Of a stretch of 64,000 nt of DNA, positions 63,071 to 64,000 are shown in pieces (within the stretch, counting starts at the first letter, position 1; every line of letters starts with the position of its first letter). This DNA is from CAMYMQ01 sp963730305 (GTDB lineage: Bacteria > Pseudomonadota > Alphaproteobacteria > Bin65), in contig CAVSRB010000008.1 in assembly GCA_963730305.1 (NCBI GenBank), forward strand, positions 248,001-312,000, in the 5' to 3' direction. The notes beneath the pieces were generated by a model. The model did not search any database, was not told the DNA's origin, and was given only the letters and a program-made list of their open reading frames with translations. Made by a program: the position numbers and the translations under genes.

Positions 63071-64000
63071 GTGACCGAAACGAAGACCTACGACGGCATC
63101 GTCATCGGGGCGGGGCAGCACGGGCTGATCCTGGCCGCCTACCTGGCCCGCGCCGGGCTCGACATCCTGCTGGTCGAGCGGCGGCTGATGCACGGCGGCG
63201 GGCTGGCGACCACCGAGGCGACCCTGCCCGGCTTCTATCACAACAGCCACTCGATCAATCACTTCCACATCACCGAGACGCCCTGGTTCAAGGACCTCGG
63301 ACTCTGACGAGACGGTTCCCTATGTCACCCCGCGCTACGAGTTCGGCCAGCCGCACCCGGACGGCAGCGCGCTGGTGTTCAGCCGCGACCTCGACGAGAC
63401 GCTGGCCAACGTCGCCAAGTTCTCCAAGAAGGACGCCGAGACCTTCCGCGAGTGGAATCTCGAAGGCCGAACGGGCGACCCACGAGATCCTGCTGCCCGA
63501 GCGCTTCGCCGAGCCGCTGTCGAAGGAAGACCGCGAGGACCTGCTGTCGCGCACCGAGATCGGCCGCCAGTTCCTCGGCGTCACCAAGCGCGAGCCCTTC
63601 CCCCTGGTCGACGAGCTGTTCGAGCACGAGTGGGTCAAGCTGTTGTTCCTGTTCAAGGTATCGCTGTTCGGCACCTGGCTGGTCGACACCACCGGGCGCG
63701 AGAGCCCGCAGGGCTCGGTGATCCGCGCCTTCGACCTCGACACCGGCTACCAGCTGTGCCGGGGCGGCAGCTTCAACCTGGCGCGCGGGCTGATGGAGCG
63801 GTTCGTCGAGGCCGGCGGCCACTACCGCAACCAGACTCACGTCGCGCGGATCATCGTCGAGGGCGGCCGGGCGACCGGGATCGAGACCGCCGAGGGCGAG
63901 ACCATCCGCGCGCGCCAGTTCGTCGCCAGCACCGCCGACGTCCACCAGACCTTCGAGGACTGGATCGGCCGCGACCAGTTGCCGGCCGACTATCTCAAGA
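63071..64000 (+). CDS. Phytoene desaturase-like FAD oxidoreductase, truncated by window end (two frameshifts)
   Basis: N-terminal part of an NAD(P)/FAD-dependent oxidoreductase of the phytoene dehydrogenase/amine oxidase-like family. It starts at a GTG (63071) after GGAGG. The FAD motif is IVIGAGQHGLILAAYLARAG, then VERRLMHGGGLATTE. Extra bases at about 63304 (DLGL to DETVPYVTPRYEFG) and about 63459 (EWN to SKAERATHEILLPERF) break the frame. Later, GYQLCRGGSFNLARGLMERFVEAGGHY is the typical substrate-binding stretch, and the gene runs off the edge. The substrate may be a carotenoid or another hydrophobic or amine compound. Confidence 0.8.

Noticed and set aside
62684..63268. Minus-strand frame of 194 codons in the last large gap
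   Set aside because: It overlaps the start of the phytoene-desaturase-like gene, lacks a ribosome site and has no domain-like sequence.

Overview
The window looks like the chromosome of a very GC-rich alphaproteobacterium, probably Rhodospirillales-like. This is an inference from GC-biased codon use, a CtrA-type TTAACCAT motif, FNR/FixK-type boxes, a CcmC-type heme exporter and many catabolic oxygenases. I found no rRNA, tRNA, prophage, insertion sequence or CRISPR array. About 60 genes are packed tightly on both strands.

Layout. 1-10.2 kb: a truncated membrane histidine kinase, ccmC, a thiolase/aminotransferase pair, then two stand-alone response regulators and a four-PAS hybrid kinase. 10.3-13 kb: RidA, carbamate kinase and a cyclic-2,3-diphosphoglycerate-synthetase-like GTPase. 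13.1-17.4 kb: an adaptor/RND efflux operon with an FNR-like box. 17.6-20.7 kb: uvrB and a TIGR03084-like protein. 20.9-25.7 kb: an unusual block of secreted low-complexity proteins: one Cys/Arg-rich, one DUF6600 protein with a long RQVTP tail, and two tandem Tyr/Arg/Cys-rich paralogs that share a promoter-like block. 25.9-29 kb: persulfide dioxygenase-rhodanese and a merT-merP-GDCCVxC/merR mercury locus without merA. 29.2-40 kb: an isochorismatase-like hydrolase, an EamA transporter, a five-gene catabolic run (Rieske oxygenase, TauD/TfdA, EthD, acyl-CoA ligase, epoxide hydrolase), TauE, and an orphan molybdenum hydroxylase large subunit. 40.2-43.8 kb: a MacA/MacB-type efflux operon whose adaptor carries a Spy/CpxP-like insert. 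43.9-51 kb: GFA protein, amidase, deacetylase, exonuclease, FadD and a PlsB-type acyltransferase. 51.2-55 kb: a sulfur run (TauE, cysteine dioxygenase, four-rhodanese protein). 55-64 kb: phytanoyl-CoA dioxygenase, aspartate dehydrogenase, NUDIX, TspO, SDR, hydrolase, a Baeyer-Villiger-type monooxygenase with an altered fingerprint, and a truncated phytoene-desaturase-like oxidoreductase.

Quality caveat. At least 15 single-base frame breaks fall in 13 otherwise intact genes, and none is accompanied by other decay. I read most of them as sequencing or assembly indels. I give each such gene as one feature and mark the break.

How genes work together. Three themes recur. The first is sulfur and thiol chemistry (persulfide dioxygenase, cysteine dioxygenase, rhodaneses, TauE exporters, mercury thiol proteins). 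The second is oxidative catabolism of aromatic, ether or lipid-like compounds. The third is envelope biology (two efflux systems, secreted cationic repeat proteins, cytochrome maturation). The most unusual content is the cluster of small secreted cationic Cys-containing repeat proteins and their shared upstream element.
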